From: Membranipora membranacea
Lineage: Eukaryota; Bryozoa; Gymnolaemata; Cheilostomatida; Membraniporidae
Assembly: GCA_914767715.1 (NCBI GenBank)
Contig: OU612068.1
Location: 31,496,001-31,560,000 of the forward strand
Length of the DNA stretch: 64,000 bases
Reading direction: 5' to 3'
In this document: positions 22,701 through 37,700 of the stretch, in pieces
Layout of the letters: every line of letters begins with the position of its first letter
How positions within the stretch are numbered: the stretch's first letter is position 1
The notes under the pieces: model-generated
Told to the model about the DNA's origin: nothing
The model's input: the letters and a program-made list of their open reading frames with translations, nothing else
The model's database searches: none
Program-made: the position numbers and the translations under genes

Positions 22701-25700
22701 CATTACCGTGATTGTTTGACTCGACCATTAGATGTTAGATTAGCGTGACTTCTCAAGTCAACAGAGAAAGGCAGGCTTCTCACATTTATAAAGACTTTAC
22801 ATTCGGATGAATAAGATTTGTGGCAAGAAAGTAGATGACATTCTTTGTTATAAATGCTACTGCCAATAATTTTGAAATACAAGCTGACACAGAACTAGTG
22901 ATCTGTCAGCATGGAGCATGTAGGAAACACATCTTGGCTAGCTATGAATAAGTTTGTTTCATAAGTTCTGTAATCTGGAAGTAAGAATGAAGTTCTTTGG
23001 CTAGAAAATGTCATATTGAATTTCCAAGATATTTGACATGCATTAATGTTTCTGTAAAAAGTTTACAATATGTTGGCCTGGCCATACTTGCGGTTTCCAA
23101 GCTATGAAGATAAGATAGTTTGATTTTCTGGCCTGTGCAGCAACGTCTACATCGGAAAAACAGTAGTGAAATCTCTGCCTTTTTATTGGCCACATTCAAA
23201 TCATTAGCAATGTAAAAATTCAACTAAAGATTTGAGATTATACTGGCAGAACACATAAAATGTTCATACTGGCCCGTGAATCAAGTTTAATGAGATAATA
23301 AGATGTAAGATTATTTGTTGTTATACTCAAGAAGAGTTTTGGTAGACCCCTGAGTCTTTAGTTATAATAGTACTCGACATTCTGGGGGTCATGGCGAGGT
23401 TGTTCAGAGCTTCTTCCTACTCCACTAGTCATATTTGTTCCTGGCCTAATAATGATATCTATGAATAGATATGGTACCCCTGTCACTATATGCAGAGCCA
23501 CGGATATGGTTGCAGATAAGGAATGCGCTCCATTCTCATCAGACATTATCCAAGTTTTATGTTTTTCCTACAACGACAGTGTGGAAGAGTGTAACACCAG
23601 TTTTCTGGTTATCAACAACTTATAAGTTTATATATTCCAAATGAAACTTCTGCTCCCCTATATGCCAAATATGCCTCAGTTCCCTTTGCAATTATTGATC
23701 GGTTGAATATCTATCCACCGATCGATCCCATCTACCTATCCTCTTACACACTTGCAATGAAAGGAAACTGAGAATAAACACCTGATCATTGATGATTTTT
23801 ACTTACGGTTACGTAATGTAATCCAATCTGAATGTCCTGATATGATGTTTGTGTATGAGTAAAAATATAGATCTGGTAAGAGGCGTGAGTTGTCCGATAT
23901 GGGTACAGATATAGACTGAGCAGAGCACAGCTGCCAAAAATACTGGCTTGTGCTAAGAGTTCACATAACCGTTATCTCAATTAGGCACCCAAAATTTCCT
24001 CACTTTTTCTCGCGTCACTTTTTCCCCGCGCTTTTTTATAAAATGTTTACTCTCTAGGTCAATGTTAATAACCTCGCTAAACTAGTGCCGTCTTAAACAA
24101 GGAAATAGATTTTGGCACTTAAGCTGTTTAGCCATAATTTATCTATCGTATAACGCAGGTATTTACAACTTGACATAAAAAAAACTGAGCTGATTAAAAT
24201 CGAATGTAGCAGAAGTGCAATGCAAATACCTGCCTCGATAATTTAAGCGTGTCATCATGGATATATGATGCTAGAAGCTAAAATGTGATTGTTTTAGAAC
24301 CCGATCAATTCAGAATCTTGAGGTGTGATCCCCAAACTGAGAGGTGTAATGTTAGCCCTTGATCACAGCCCAGATAATCTAGGGTTGTAGCAAGAATCTA
24401 TCAATAACACCTTACTTTGGGATTTACCAATAAACCTGATAATTATAATTGAACAAAAAAGTCTAATTGCAGTATTGCTTTATTAATCCAAATGTCCTTT
24501 CAACTGACTAAGTCAACTACTAGCGAGTGGGAATCAGCTAGTTTTGCTCACCCTGGCTCCTAACATTATCTAAACTGTACATGCATCGAGTAACTATGTT
24601 CTAACATTATCTAAACTGTACATGCATCGAGTAACTATGTTCAACTGCAATTTCGCTGTTTTCTGTGCAGTAAAGACAAAGTATTTTAATATATTTGGTA
24701 GTTGACATAATTTTGATTTGATCTGATCATCTCCTTCATATGCCTTACACTTGTGAAAGTTTTTAAATGTATCCACAGATAGAAACAATAACTTATAATT
24801 GAGTAGTTTTTAGATAAGCACCCATCTGACAATATTGAGATTGAATTTCAAACCTACAAGAATTTTTAAAACAATTTATTATGATTGTGGTTTCTAATAA
24901 TGTAAGATTTTTTGCCTTTTGATACAGATGCCATCAGATATGGCGAAAGCTGTAAGACTCTACCATACACCTGACCAGATGAAGCAGGCGCTAAAGAACA
25001 GCTGGGCGAGGAGTCAGAGCGCTGCCAACGCTCGGACCGCTGCCGATCATACATTCCAGATAAGCGAGGAACCTGATATCATCAGTGATTCCAGTCTGGC
25101 CAGGAGACGTAGTGCAGCAGCTAGAGCCATTCTCGATGAGGCAACTAACGGTATTTGCAAATTTCAAACAATTCAATTATCAGCATATTTTTCTTGTTCA
25201 TTGCTTGGCTTCTATCTTTGATGCATATATGAATGAGATCTTCCACACTCTTTTCCATGCCCATGCTTGTTGCAGATGTCACAAACGCAAGTAAAAAATC
25301 CCTGTTATAACCTCGTCAAAATAAACCAGATTTGCAAAAACAATTTAATTCTTGCTTTCAGGCTTTTTTCAATAAAACCGGCAGGTAATAAGTGCAAGAA
25401 CTGTGTTAATGACCTATCACTGTTATACTTTCTTTGCAGCTGGTGGTATTGATTATTCCCAGTGGAGGGATAGAGCGCAGAACTTATTCTCTGATGACAA
25501 AGAGTGTCTCTCAGTGACCGGTACCAAGACAGGCATTAGGTCAGATGAGACTAGAACATTCTGGAACACCGCCCCGCCAAAGGTCAGCATTCTATCACAA
25601 GATAAAAGGCAAACTTTTGTTGATTCATAACCACGTGCATAATGAGAATGGTGATGTTTATCTTTGCTTTGCCTTGTTTTGATTGCTGAACACTTGATCT

Positions 25701-28700
25701 AGTGCCAAGTTTCAGCTCTCAGTGGAAAAATAATTTCTCTCCTTATTGCGCAGCATTCTTATGTCTGATGGATACATGATGTTTGTTGTTGACATTTTGT
25801 TACTCCCCACATTTTAGATGAGTATGAGACCCGCAACTATCAGGAAGCACCTGTTCCCCGAGTACTACGGTGCTGTGGTAGATGAGGAGGGGGCGGGTGG
25901 TGATTTAGGGCTCGAGCCCGATGAGACGATGTCAGATGGTGAGGATAACGGTACTCTATCTGTGGATCCTGAGGAGAGACAAAATCTAGATAGGTTAGTT
26001 ATACAGCAAACATTTTATAATTATTGTTGTATATACGTATATACGTATATACGTATATACGCATAAATGTATAAAATATAAATATGTTACATATGCGTGT
26101 GTGTCAATTATAACAATCTGCAGTTACTCAACATATCTACTGATGAAGTTGATAATTCTGTGTCCACAACATGGAATGGAGAAATTATTCCACGCTGCCA
26201 CCCTTTTACCAATTTTGGTAATTTTACTATAATTATATAATCAAAGACAATTTAGACATTCAAACTTTTTTTCTTGTTTATCCATTCATGTCAACAGCGA
26301 ATTGATAAATTTTTCATGCTCTTTGAATTCCATTAGGTTCCTGGCTCATCAACCTGGATCACAGGCGACTTTTCTTTGCTACTATTAATTACAAGTGTTC
26401 GAAATCAAAGTACAAGTACATCTTTTCTCTCCAGGGAGCATTCTCCCTGTATTCACGGAGCAGTCTTTTCAGTGGTAGGAGACAAAATAATGTTGCTGTT
26501 TAGCTCAAATCAAACACAAATTCTTTATTATGTTTATGTTTGACTGCAGAGTTTTACTGAGGAGACACCACTCAGCTCAGGACCTCACACATCTACTCAA
26601 GGTACAGATGGAGAGAAACGAGGAGACGGTATTCACTAGAGAGAAAACTGACGCTACTGCTGAGGATGAGGTGAATGTTTAATTCTTCTTTTAATATTTT
26701 TTTAATCAGTTCGCATTACAAGCCGGAACGGAAAAAAATTATGCAACGTGGTCCATTGGCTCACATCCGTACTACAGGATTGAAACTAGCCTTTATAAAT
26801 TCACCCATTCTCATTATTCTCAGGAGACTGGAGAAGGAGCAGGCAGTAAGATACAAAGCGGAAAGTCAAGTCCTGAAGTTGACAGGGATAGAATAAGAAG
26901 TAGACAAGGTAAGTCATAAGTGACACATATTATACATTGTAACAAAATGACGGTGTTTGAGATAAATAATATGTTGTCTGGGGCCACCTGGAAACTAAGC
27001 TTAGTGTTATAGTCAACGGACAGATCATCTTTTTTTTGACGGTTCGTGATATCGGAAGGAACAAAGCAACACCATACATCAAATCGAAGGGAATTTTCTC
27101 CTGAGTAAGAATATTAAGGTAGTAAAGAAAAAGATTTGGGGGGCGGCCATTTTTTTAAGCAAAACAAATTTTTTTTGGACTTTTTTGGGTGTTTCTCCCT
27201 TGGATGAAAAATATATACTTCCAATGCCTCAGAAATATGCATTTAGATGATATTTATCCATGTTTAAAAAAGAAATTTTGTATCTCTAAAAAAATCACCA
27301 AAAAAACCCTTAAACAAATTTAATTTCTGCAAAGTGGTAGTTGTCTCCCCCGTTTTGGATTTTTTTCACTTTTTTGTTGTTTAACAAGGTTTAACTTCAA
27401 CCAAATATTACACAGACGGGTCATGAGCAATCTTCCATATATCAGAAGAGGTACAGCAGTCATAGTCACTCCAATCTGAATATACAGCCTTGTTTTAAGC
27501 TGGAAAGTCGAAGCAGACGTCGCACCCACAGCGACAAGATTGCGGCCAAAGTTTCCCCTCATATTCGGCAGCTGCAAGCTTACAATCTGCATTGTGATGA
27601 CCGGTAGTTGGTCCCTGTCAATTCCTCTAGATCTTTAAGAGCTGGGGGTAGTGCGGTGATTACAATCTTGCAGACAGCCCCGGTAATCTGCCGCCAATGA
27701 TCATTGATTACAGATGGTTCAATCTTTTTTATTCTGGCTTGGCAATCTCCCATTCGCTTGCCTTATAGTCAGAGAGACAGACAGAGGATGAAAGTATCTT
27801 CTGTGTTCATCCTTCCCTGAGAATAGTTGGTGGCTGGCAGACAATATGACAGGGTATTATAATTTTTAGGTGCATGAGACTTGCACCACCGTTTCATGCA
27901 GTGCAGCTCCCTACAGAATGAAAATTTACGTTGGATCTTGAATTCGATTTTTTTCATATATTGAAACCTGGTACATTAATTTGATTATTATAAGATTTCG
28001 GTGAGGTTGTCAAAGAAAGCTTACATCAAGGAATTTTATAAAGATTATCACCTATATCTTGACCCCAAAATTCAGCAATAACTGGTCAGGACGCTAAATT
28101 AACTCTCGAAGCACTACAGCTTTAGCACAAACTGGGTAGCTGCTGAGTTGTTTAATTGTCCGTCTCCAATGATACCAAGGCACCATTGAGCAGTTCTTAG
28201 CCTGACTTTGACTTACAGTCGCCCCTGTGTATTTGTCTCAATGACAACTCATGATTAGCCAATTTGTTAAGCCGATGTGTTATGAAGAAACGTGTGTGAA
28301 ATTTGACAAACCACCTGGCACAAGTTTTATCCCTCCTTGTTATCCCTCCCCCACACAAGCATTTCTCATAAAGGGCAACTCAAGCACCGAAATCAACAGC
28401 ATTGCATAGTATCTCGTCTGCCATGTTATTAGATGATTGAAGACTTCTTTGCTTGGCATTTGTTCATTGCTTCTGCCAGAAAAGCTTGTCTTGCCATACT
28501 TTTAGCAATTTACATGAGCTCCACCAAGACCGTCCGTTCTTGGGAGATGAAGCAGCTTTTCACGCGGGCAGAGTGTCTTTTTTGGCATCGCCAATGAGTG
28601 CAGCTATGACATGGTTAGCTTGTTCGGGACCTATTTCAAAGCTGCATCAGCAGATAAGTCCCCACTCTTTGCGACTCAACTTTTGAACTCAATGATGGCG

Positions 28701-31700
28701 CACTGCAGTTAAGGGAATAAATATCAACCAACAAGGCACTTTCATTGCTAGCTCACAATGTTTTGACAGCCATGAGTGAATGAAACTCAGAGTTTTGATA
28801 CCCTCCACCGACATGTCCTGCTCTCAGAATTATCCTATATGTGTTTAAACCATGTTCAATTGAGCACTTCAGGTCCTGCCTTGCATATTACAGAAAGATT
28901 TAGGTGATCATTAAGAATATGTTCTGAGGCAGGTACTATAAACGATTGGGTTCCTCAGTTATTTAAAAGTTCTAGGTTCGACTTTATCTCAATTTATCTT
29001 AAATTAGAATTTACACTGCCCCTTTTATCTGTAACAGAATGATGGGATGAAATCGGAATAACAATTATACTGTTTTCAAAAATTGCCAAAAACCAAGTGT
29101 ATTAATGCTAAACTGTATCATGATTTTTTATAGGCCTTTGGAATGTGTGAAACAGTGATGGTTTTTGGATTATATGGAACTTATTGAGATGTCAGGCAAC
29201 GCAGATACAGCCAGCACAAGTTATTACAACTATTTAAAAATCAGAAAGATTAACTTCACCCCAAACCCTTTTAAAAAATCAAACATTATAAATCGAAACT
29301 TTAATCTGCTCACAGAGCACATTTAACTCATTTAATCTAACTTCATTAGCAAACCGCGCACCCATGTGCCTCCTATCAAATGTCGGCCCTGTGGAACAAA
29401 CTGTCCAACAACCTGGAATACAAAAAGACTCAGGCCACCTTTGGCACTCAGGTGCTACTGACTTTTTTTATCACGGATTTTTGCCACATCTTGTATGGTG
29501 TAAGGACTGGTACCTCAAAAAACTAAAACCTTAACATTTGCGCATGTTGGCCCCATCTCTGCCGCACCCGAATACATTCTAATTTCAAAATTCCAAATTC
29601 ATCGTTGCATTTGAAAACAAACATACCAAATCTTTGAGGCATGTGTTAGAATATGTTCACCTACAGGATAGGCGTGTTGTTGGTTCGCTGGAGCAACCTG
29701 ATATTAAATCGCTTGCTTTTTGAATGTCTGGCTCTAGTGAGACCTTACTGCCATGTAAAAACTGGTTTAGGAATATGTTACTTGACTTATAAGATACTAT
29801 CTGATCGCTGTAGTGCTAGGCAGTCTGGTGTGAGAATCTTTTAATTATGTATTACTGGCAGCTGTTGTTGTATTGTGCCTCAATAGCTAGATGATCCTGA
29901 TCAGACTGTGCTTGTAAATGAAGGTCGCATGTCGATCTGGTTTCTCTGTTGAACCTCAGTCATTCTCATAGACGCTTGAAAAACTTGTCGACTCGCTTTC
30001 ATTGTGTTGACAACGAAGAATATACACTTCTCAAAAACTTAAGGCTCACAACCAAAGACGCATCTCTTGCAGTTCATTCGTTTCATACCCTATGTATGAG
30101 ATTGCCATGTCAGCAAACCTGAAGACGGTTTGCTTGCTTGTGTAATATTTGTAGCTCAGTGGCCTCTTGGGACAGTGCTCTATCAAGTTGTTACTAAACT
30201 GCTGGCCTGGCGGACCCTTTCGCATTTTAACATAATTCGATAAATACGACACCAGAATAATCTGGTCATGTCTCAGCGATGCTACTCCAAAGACTAGTCT
30301 TTTGGGATTTTGATGTAGGACTGCCTTGTCCGATCACAAAATTTGTTTTACTTTTTGAAGCTCTTATAATGACAGTAGGTTACTATACTTTCTTATACAC
30401 AATTTTTTAAAATTAGAAACAAGGTGACATCAGACAATAATCTTAATCTTCAAAAAATCATTCCAATAATCATCATTCATTGAATAGTGAAGGAAATTAA
30501 TAATAACATACTTAAAGTTTAGCAGAGACAAAATTATACTCAACAATGTTAAGAAGGGTGGCAGCAAGTAATTTATTCTAAATTTACATTTGGAAAATTA
30601 ATTATATTCAAAGATCGGCGAGTGAAAATGCATTTGTAATTCGCTGTCGGGACAACTCCGAATAAATTCTTCATATTTGAAATGACCATAGCTTAAAAAA
30701 TATTTTAGTTTTAGTTTTGAGACTTTCAGGAAGTGAAGCAAGCATGTGAATCTAGCCTCTGTACTTTTTTTGAGTGAAACTGAAAAACGAAAAAAAGGTC
30801 CTCGTCTACAGTATAACCAAATCGCACTAATTTTTCTGGTGCCCTCGAAATATCCGGCAGCAAAAAAATCCAAGAAAGTTTTTTCAACTATTTTTATGTC
30901 ACCCACTATGTTTTAATCTAAAATAACTGTGTAAATCAAATTTATGTGATAGGAACACTCTCTGTGATGTGTAATGCAAATAGGTATATTTTTGACAAAT
31001 TTGAAGTTTTCCTCTCTTTAACCCTCCGATTCAGGTGCGCCCCCCAATTAAAATTTTTACTACCAAAATATTCTTATTCCCTAGAGTCTTAGCTTCGATT
31101 TGATATATAGTGGTGCTTTGTTCCTTCCGATATCACGAAACGCCTTAACAGAGCCACTTTTTTGGGATCTGTCTGTTGACTATTATGATATGATGGACCA
31201 GCATTAGTAGTAAATATGTATACTCATCATGATATAGTCATTATATATCGACGCTATAATATGAATACAATTATATACTTCGTCTTTAGTCAGTTGTCGA
31301 CTCAATATACAATCTGTCATATGAGTCTCCATCACCAAAAGTTTCATATGTGATCTACTTTTTATTTCAGATGTAATACGCTCAGGGTTGAGTACCCCTC
31401 TGACTACTCCGATGAAATCACTGACAGTGACACTGACACCTGATACTCCAGCCTTTGCCTATCCTAAGGATATTATGGGTAAACCTGCTGCACCTTCAGG
31501 ACCTCTTACTGATGATCAGATCTTCCCTGCTGACGTACCAAAGTAGGTGTCATCATAACTATTCAGCCTGAGTCGGCCTGTATGGCACTTCATGATACAT
31601 AATGCCAGTATGTTCGCTGATAATATCTCTTTAGCTTTTTCTATGATGTCTGGTCATGCAAATTGAATTCCAAAGCTGTGGGGTGATAATTTGAATATTT

Positions 31701-34700
31701 CCGTCAGCTAAATTTTTAACAAATAAATATAAATTGTCTGCCATGTAAATTAGTCTATATAACAAATATTATTTTATAATTTGTAGGCGTAGCTCTTCCG
31801 CTCCTTCTCTGATCGAGCTGAGAGATGATTTTATAGCCATACCAGAGGACTATGTGTCAGCCATGTCAGAATTAGACAGACAGAGGAGACAAATCAGAGA
31901 AATGAGAGTCACTCAAGCAAATAGAGAGATCCAGTTCTCTCAAGTTGAATTCATAGAGGAGAAACAAGACACTGAGGTGAGACAACTCATGCCTGCAGAT
32001 AGAGCATACAAAAGCATCAATTGTTCAGGATATGTAACGTATTCTCCTCTTCCAATTATCAATGATATCCTTCTTTATTGCTATCTTATATTAGTCATAT
32101 TAAGCGTCAGTTATTTTTTGCAGATTTACTTTTTATCACAGAGTAGAATATCTCATAAGAGGCGAGAGCTGGGTAAGCCTTCAAACCTTATCATTTTTGT
32201 TTCATAATTAGCATAGACAGCAAAATATTTCTACTTAAACCAAAATTATGGTCTCAACAATATGTACTGGGACAGTGTTTGAATGCCCTGACAATGTCGC
32301 ACAGCTATGGGATCCCTGCCACAGTGGTAGCCTAGTTTGAGTTTAGACAAATCGAGAACCAACTCCATCATATTGCATAACTGTTGCATGTTGCTGTTGA
32401 AATTTTAGATGCGCTTGAGACCTCGACCCACAAATCAGCAGGTTTGAGGATTTTAAATGTTGAATGTGTTTTGCTTATGTAGTTTTCTCACCGTGGCATT
32501 AACAATTTCATAGCCTGAGTAGGTAAGGATCGGCCGACTTGGAAGAACGCGTTGTTCTGTCGAATATGGCTGAGGGATACAGAAAAGCCAAAATGTGTTA
32601 CTTTTTTCGACTAACCAATCATCTTGATGTTCAATTGTAACTAAACTGTTGGTAGAAGGCCATTTAGGAAGAAACAAATTAGAACGTTGTGCAAAGATGG
32701 CCAGTATGATGTTGTTACGGCTAAATTGATAAGATTATGGAGAGTTTTTGAGTAACTGACATTTCTATGTTCCCTTTCATAATGAATAACACATATGTGA
32801 ATTTCACGACTGGAGTCGGCACTTTTCACTTTCCACACAGTGTCCGCAGAATTTCATGCTGAACTCCTTTCTGATGCTTCTATATAATGTGGTGACTTTG
32901 AAGCTTAACTCTCCCTGCAAAAACCTGCAAGCTTTGACAGTTTCCTTTTTTTCGTTTGCATGAGAGTGTCACTTGTCTGGACTGATCATTGTTAGTTAGG
33001 CTGAGTTGTAGCTAGCAGGTACTGCAGTAGTGCTTTTAGAAATGTTAGTTGGTAGACGAAATGCGTAAAAGCAAATCAGAATTATGTAGTATGTTTTTTG
33101 TAACCTTAGTTGCATTTTTTCTCTAATCTCCTATGGTGCCGAACCTTGCTTAGATCGGCTTAGGCGTAGGCTTAGTTTGCTCTATTATTGCATAATTTGC
33201 CACGAAATGCGCACAAAGACCAGTTTTATATGTATAAGGTATTCCTACAGGAGCACTGCTGTTTATATAATTCCTTCTGGAGTGAACTATGAAATTTTCT
33301 CAAGTCATCGCTGTACATCAATGGGTCCATCTTCAGTATAAATCCCCTACTTCCAAATACAACTATTATTACGTCTCTAGTTGTCACATTACATTCATTT
33401 TATTCATCTTTTAGCATCAGCCAAACCAACACTGGCTGAGCAGGCGCTGTCTGCAGGAAGAAGTTATGTTATCATGCCAAAACGAGATCCTTCAAAGAAG
33501 GCTAAAAAGCCTGTTGATCTGAGCAGAATTGATGACATTGAGAGGTTCTTATACAAAGAGCCCAACAAACTGGAACGTTGTCAATCTTTCTACAACATGC
33601 GCAAAGGTGAGATGGGAGCAATCAACTGGTATACTATCTGCACTAGGGCTTTATACTGACTTTTTTGCGCGCTCATTTGTGAATTTGGTGTTAGTGTATA
33701 TAGAACTCTGAAAGACACTATTCGCCGCTTTCTGAAAGATATTTCAGCAGTCATACACCCATAATAAGAGAGGGAAAACTTTTTATATCGCATTAGAATT
33801 CTTGAATCACGTCAATGTTGAAAGTGTGTCAAAGTTATTTTCAAAATAACAAGTGAGATTGACAGTGTTTCATCCATCTATGAGTAATAGGTCAGTCAGC
33901 AAGTCAATTTTTGAAAACCTCAATAAATAAATAAACATGATCCGTCCAAAGTTACTCCCATCTACGCGCATTTCCAAGGAAAACACATACTCATGTTACC
34001 AAACAAAGTATGATAATTTTGTGATGACTTGTAGTACTGCCAGAGAGATCATTGAGAGTCCCCCAGCATGTGAGGGACAGAAGGAGAGGGAGTGTACCAG
34101 ATCTACTCAACTGGAGGGAATACACAGAACAGAACCAAATGTCTGACGCCAGTGTATGTATGCTCTTTTATCTGCAAAGCATTATCCGAGGCTAATATTT
34201 CTAGGAAGTTATCTTGGCAAAGCTTGAGTATTGACATGATTGTTTGTTGTGAGTCGTTTTTCATAGAGCCAAAATATCTGCACGAATAGTACTGGTGAGG
34301 TTGTCTGCGGGAATCAAATTGTTGGTTACGCTATAGTGGCATATTAAAGAATGAGTGCACATGTACTTGTAACTGTTACAGGATGAGGATGAGGAGAGAG
34401 AATGGGCTCGTGATATCTGGAACGACTGGTTCGATGAAGTTTATCCACCAGAGGCTGACGAAGAAGAAGATTCTGACGAAGGGTAATTCTGATTCTATGA
34501 GCATTATTATGTTTGGTGTAGACCTAATCCTCATCTTTTATTACAAGTAATCCAAACCCATATCTCAACACTTACTGTGTACTTACTGTATACTTACTGT
34601 GTCTATTTAACCACACCTCTCTTCTTACTTCATACTGCGGAATTTTTAATTACACAATTAAGACGTATAATACAATTTCAGGATTTTCAAGCTTTTAAAG

Positions 34701-37700
34701 CGGTAAAATTATAATGTTACTTTTGCCATTTTTATTTTAATCAGTTAATAGAAGTTTGCTTCATAACACTCATTTATAAAGCCTGGCTGTGAACCCAAAA
34801 TCATTCTTAGCTTCAATTCATCGATTCATTACAAGCTAAAGATTTGTTTGCTTCATTTTTTTATATTTTCTCTACCCTTTGGAAATCCATGTTTGTGATA
34901 TAAAAGCTCCCGGTTATTTTATCAAGACCTTGTATTGCTTGCTTACTTTATATATTTACATGAATTATGAATGTCTAAATTTTTTTGTTTACAGAAGTCA
35001 GAGAGAAGAGGATGGTAATGTAACAGGTGATGGTGAGACCGGAGCAGCGAACTCATCGGCTAAAACTGTCGAGAAGAAGATGTCAGCTCGCACTGAGAAG
35101 AGCCTCATATCTGATGAGGAGTTCCTACGGTATGTTTATATACATATGTATATTTTTGACAACTTTTGTCTTACTCTTCATCCAATCATGACATGGCTGT
35201 TTGCAACGAAATAAAATTTGATTCCATTCCAACACCAAATTTACCAGTTTTAGATGCCCCTAGTCTTGATTTTACCTTTTTTGATTAAACTTTATTAGGA
35301 TTTCTATATTGATGAAACTCTAAATTTTATGAGGATGAGATTGCAATGGCCACATGACTCATCAGCGTAGTGTGCTCTCTGTAATTTGATTGAACGTGAC
35401 GGTGAAGTTTTGGAGTTTGGTATTTCGGAGGGTCATCTGCAGTTCCCTATTTTTTGTGTTACAGTATTGAATCACTGGATCCGCTGTCTGATGAGACAGA
35501 GGATGAGATGATGTTACGGGAGGCTCTTGAGGAGGAGGCAGTAAAGGTCCAGGATAGAATGGCCTCTCGTGATGAGCCGCTACCATTCGATCATTGTAGA
35601 CTTGGAGCTATCCAGAGAAAGGTGTGTATCACCTGCAATATACATGCTTGAGTCTGATATCTGCCAACAGTGCAATAAAGCTGGTATTAAAGCATAGTCC
35701 AACACCAATGATTTTATCCTTGGACATTTAGTATGTCCTTACCATCAACTTATCGATTTCTCTATAAGTTTATTGTCCTTACACATACTGCCTTGTGAGA
35801 AATTCGTATTTTGTATACATTAATTTTTTCTATCTCTGTGATAATGACAGCTAGGACAGTTGAAGAATGCCAGAGAGAACTTAGACAAAGCTGTAAAGAT
35901 GGAGCCATCTTTAGTTCATGGCTACTGGCAGAGGCACCTACTCTTTCTCCTACAAGGAAAGAGAACTGAGGCTCTGGAGGATCTGAATCATATACTGAAG
36001 ATTAACAGACTGCATGCAGGTGCCTACATATCTAGGTTAGTTATTGCTGCTGAGTTATCTGCTCTCTTCTACAACGCTTGATGTATTAATATTTCTACAA
36101 ATTTATGACTATATTCTAATTCCAAAAGATGAGTTGCCTGTCCTTACGTCATGTTTTCAACAAAAATTGCTAATTCTATCGTTCTAGAGCTGAATTGCTG
36201 ATCTATGATGACCCAACAATGGCTGTTACTAATTTGACTCAAGCTATAAAGATACAGCCTACCAACGCTGATATATACATGAGGAGAGCGAAACTTTACC
36301 AAGGAAGAGACCAGGTGTGTACTCTCTTCACTTTTCTATTATCAATTTGACGACTATGATGGTGATCTGTTCATAACATAGGTCTCTATTGTTACAATAA
36401 TCATAAATCATGATCTGTTACTATATTATCATCATTTACAGGTTTTGTTGGCAATGGAAGATTATGCAAAAGCGTACAAGCTCAACCCTAAGCTGACCAT
36501 AGCCGTTTTCAGCCGAGCCCAGTACTACTTCAAACAAAACAACTGGCAGGCTGCCATCAATGATTTCTCAGAGTTTTTGAGAAAGTGTCCGTTTGATCCA
36601 AACGCCAGACTGCTGAGAGGACAATCTTACGCTAAGCTGGGCAACCATCAGGTATGAGATTTTCAGTGATATCATACTTACATTATTGAGTTTATTGTGC
36701 TGCCTACAACTGCTGTCCTTTGCTCTGTAAAACTGAATCAACAGAAATGTGAAGTTCCCATAACTATTAATAATAAAGTGTCATAAAAGATTACCCCTTT
36801 TTTTATCATGAGAAGTCCCGCATTAGTATATTATCTAAATGCCTCACGGTAAGTCGATTTAACTCCCCAGATATGTCTATTGCTGGGAGCTTGACACTGT
36901 GAATTTATAGTGATTATGTGTATCAGGCGCCATAGGATATCCCTCTGTCATTTGGACCATGTTGTAATGGTCTATTTTTACATGCTCGCTCTTGTACCAT
37001 AATTACCCTATCACGCTTACTCTTGTGTGATCTTATGCTCTGTGATTGTTACCTACCGCACCACGTACGCATGCATAACAGATCCGCTGATAATGGTGAT
37101 TGTGTTTGTCAGAGTTTTCCTACCCTGCGACTGGAATATTATCAGGTATCTCGCTGTAGGGTTAGCACGGTTAAAAATGAATTCACATTCTATATCTAGT
37201 TATGAACAATATTTGTGCACTTACGACAATGATCTATGTTCTGCCCTGTCTTCACCTTTCACTATCCTCCATGGATAGTTTTCCCTCACAATGGCCTGCA
37301 TGCATTGTATTATTCTGAATACTTATAAAATCTATCATCACGGCGTTTTGCACATTACGTCCTTTTTCATGTATATGTCCATGTGATGTAAGATATAAGC
37401 TTACTATGTCAACTTACACATACATCAACACTCTATATACACTACTTTTAAATTCGTCAAATGACTGCTACCATTCTATGTCTCATTATTTTTGCAGCTT
37501 TGCTCTTGCTCCTAGTCCTGAAATCTGTAGCCTCTGATCAAATGACATCAAAGATAAATTTTTGTTTGGCTTTTCTCTCTGGATAAATTATACACATATA
37601 AGAGATAGGCTAGTTATTTAGTAGATGTAGAGGTAGAAATACAGCTAAACAGCTGAATAGCTAAACACAACAATGTATAACCTAGTTCATTGTTGACACA

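Noticed and set aside
24560-24641. CRISPR-like array
   Set aside because: Only two adjacent identical units with no spacers, in an animal intron.
34092-34289. Alternative frame across TPR exon 19
   Set aside because: The frame giving SVPDLLNWREYTEQNQMSDAS joins both neighbours in phase; the other is a shadow.
37027-37278. Open frame in TPR intron 25 as an exon
   Set aside because: No acceptor/donor pair in phase and no TPR or other motif.
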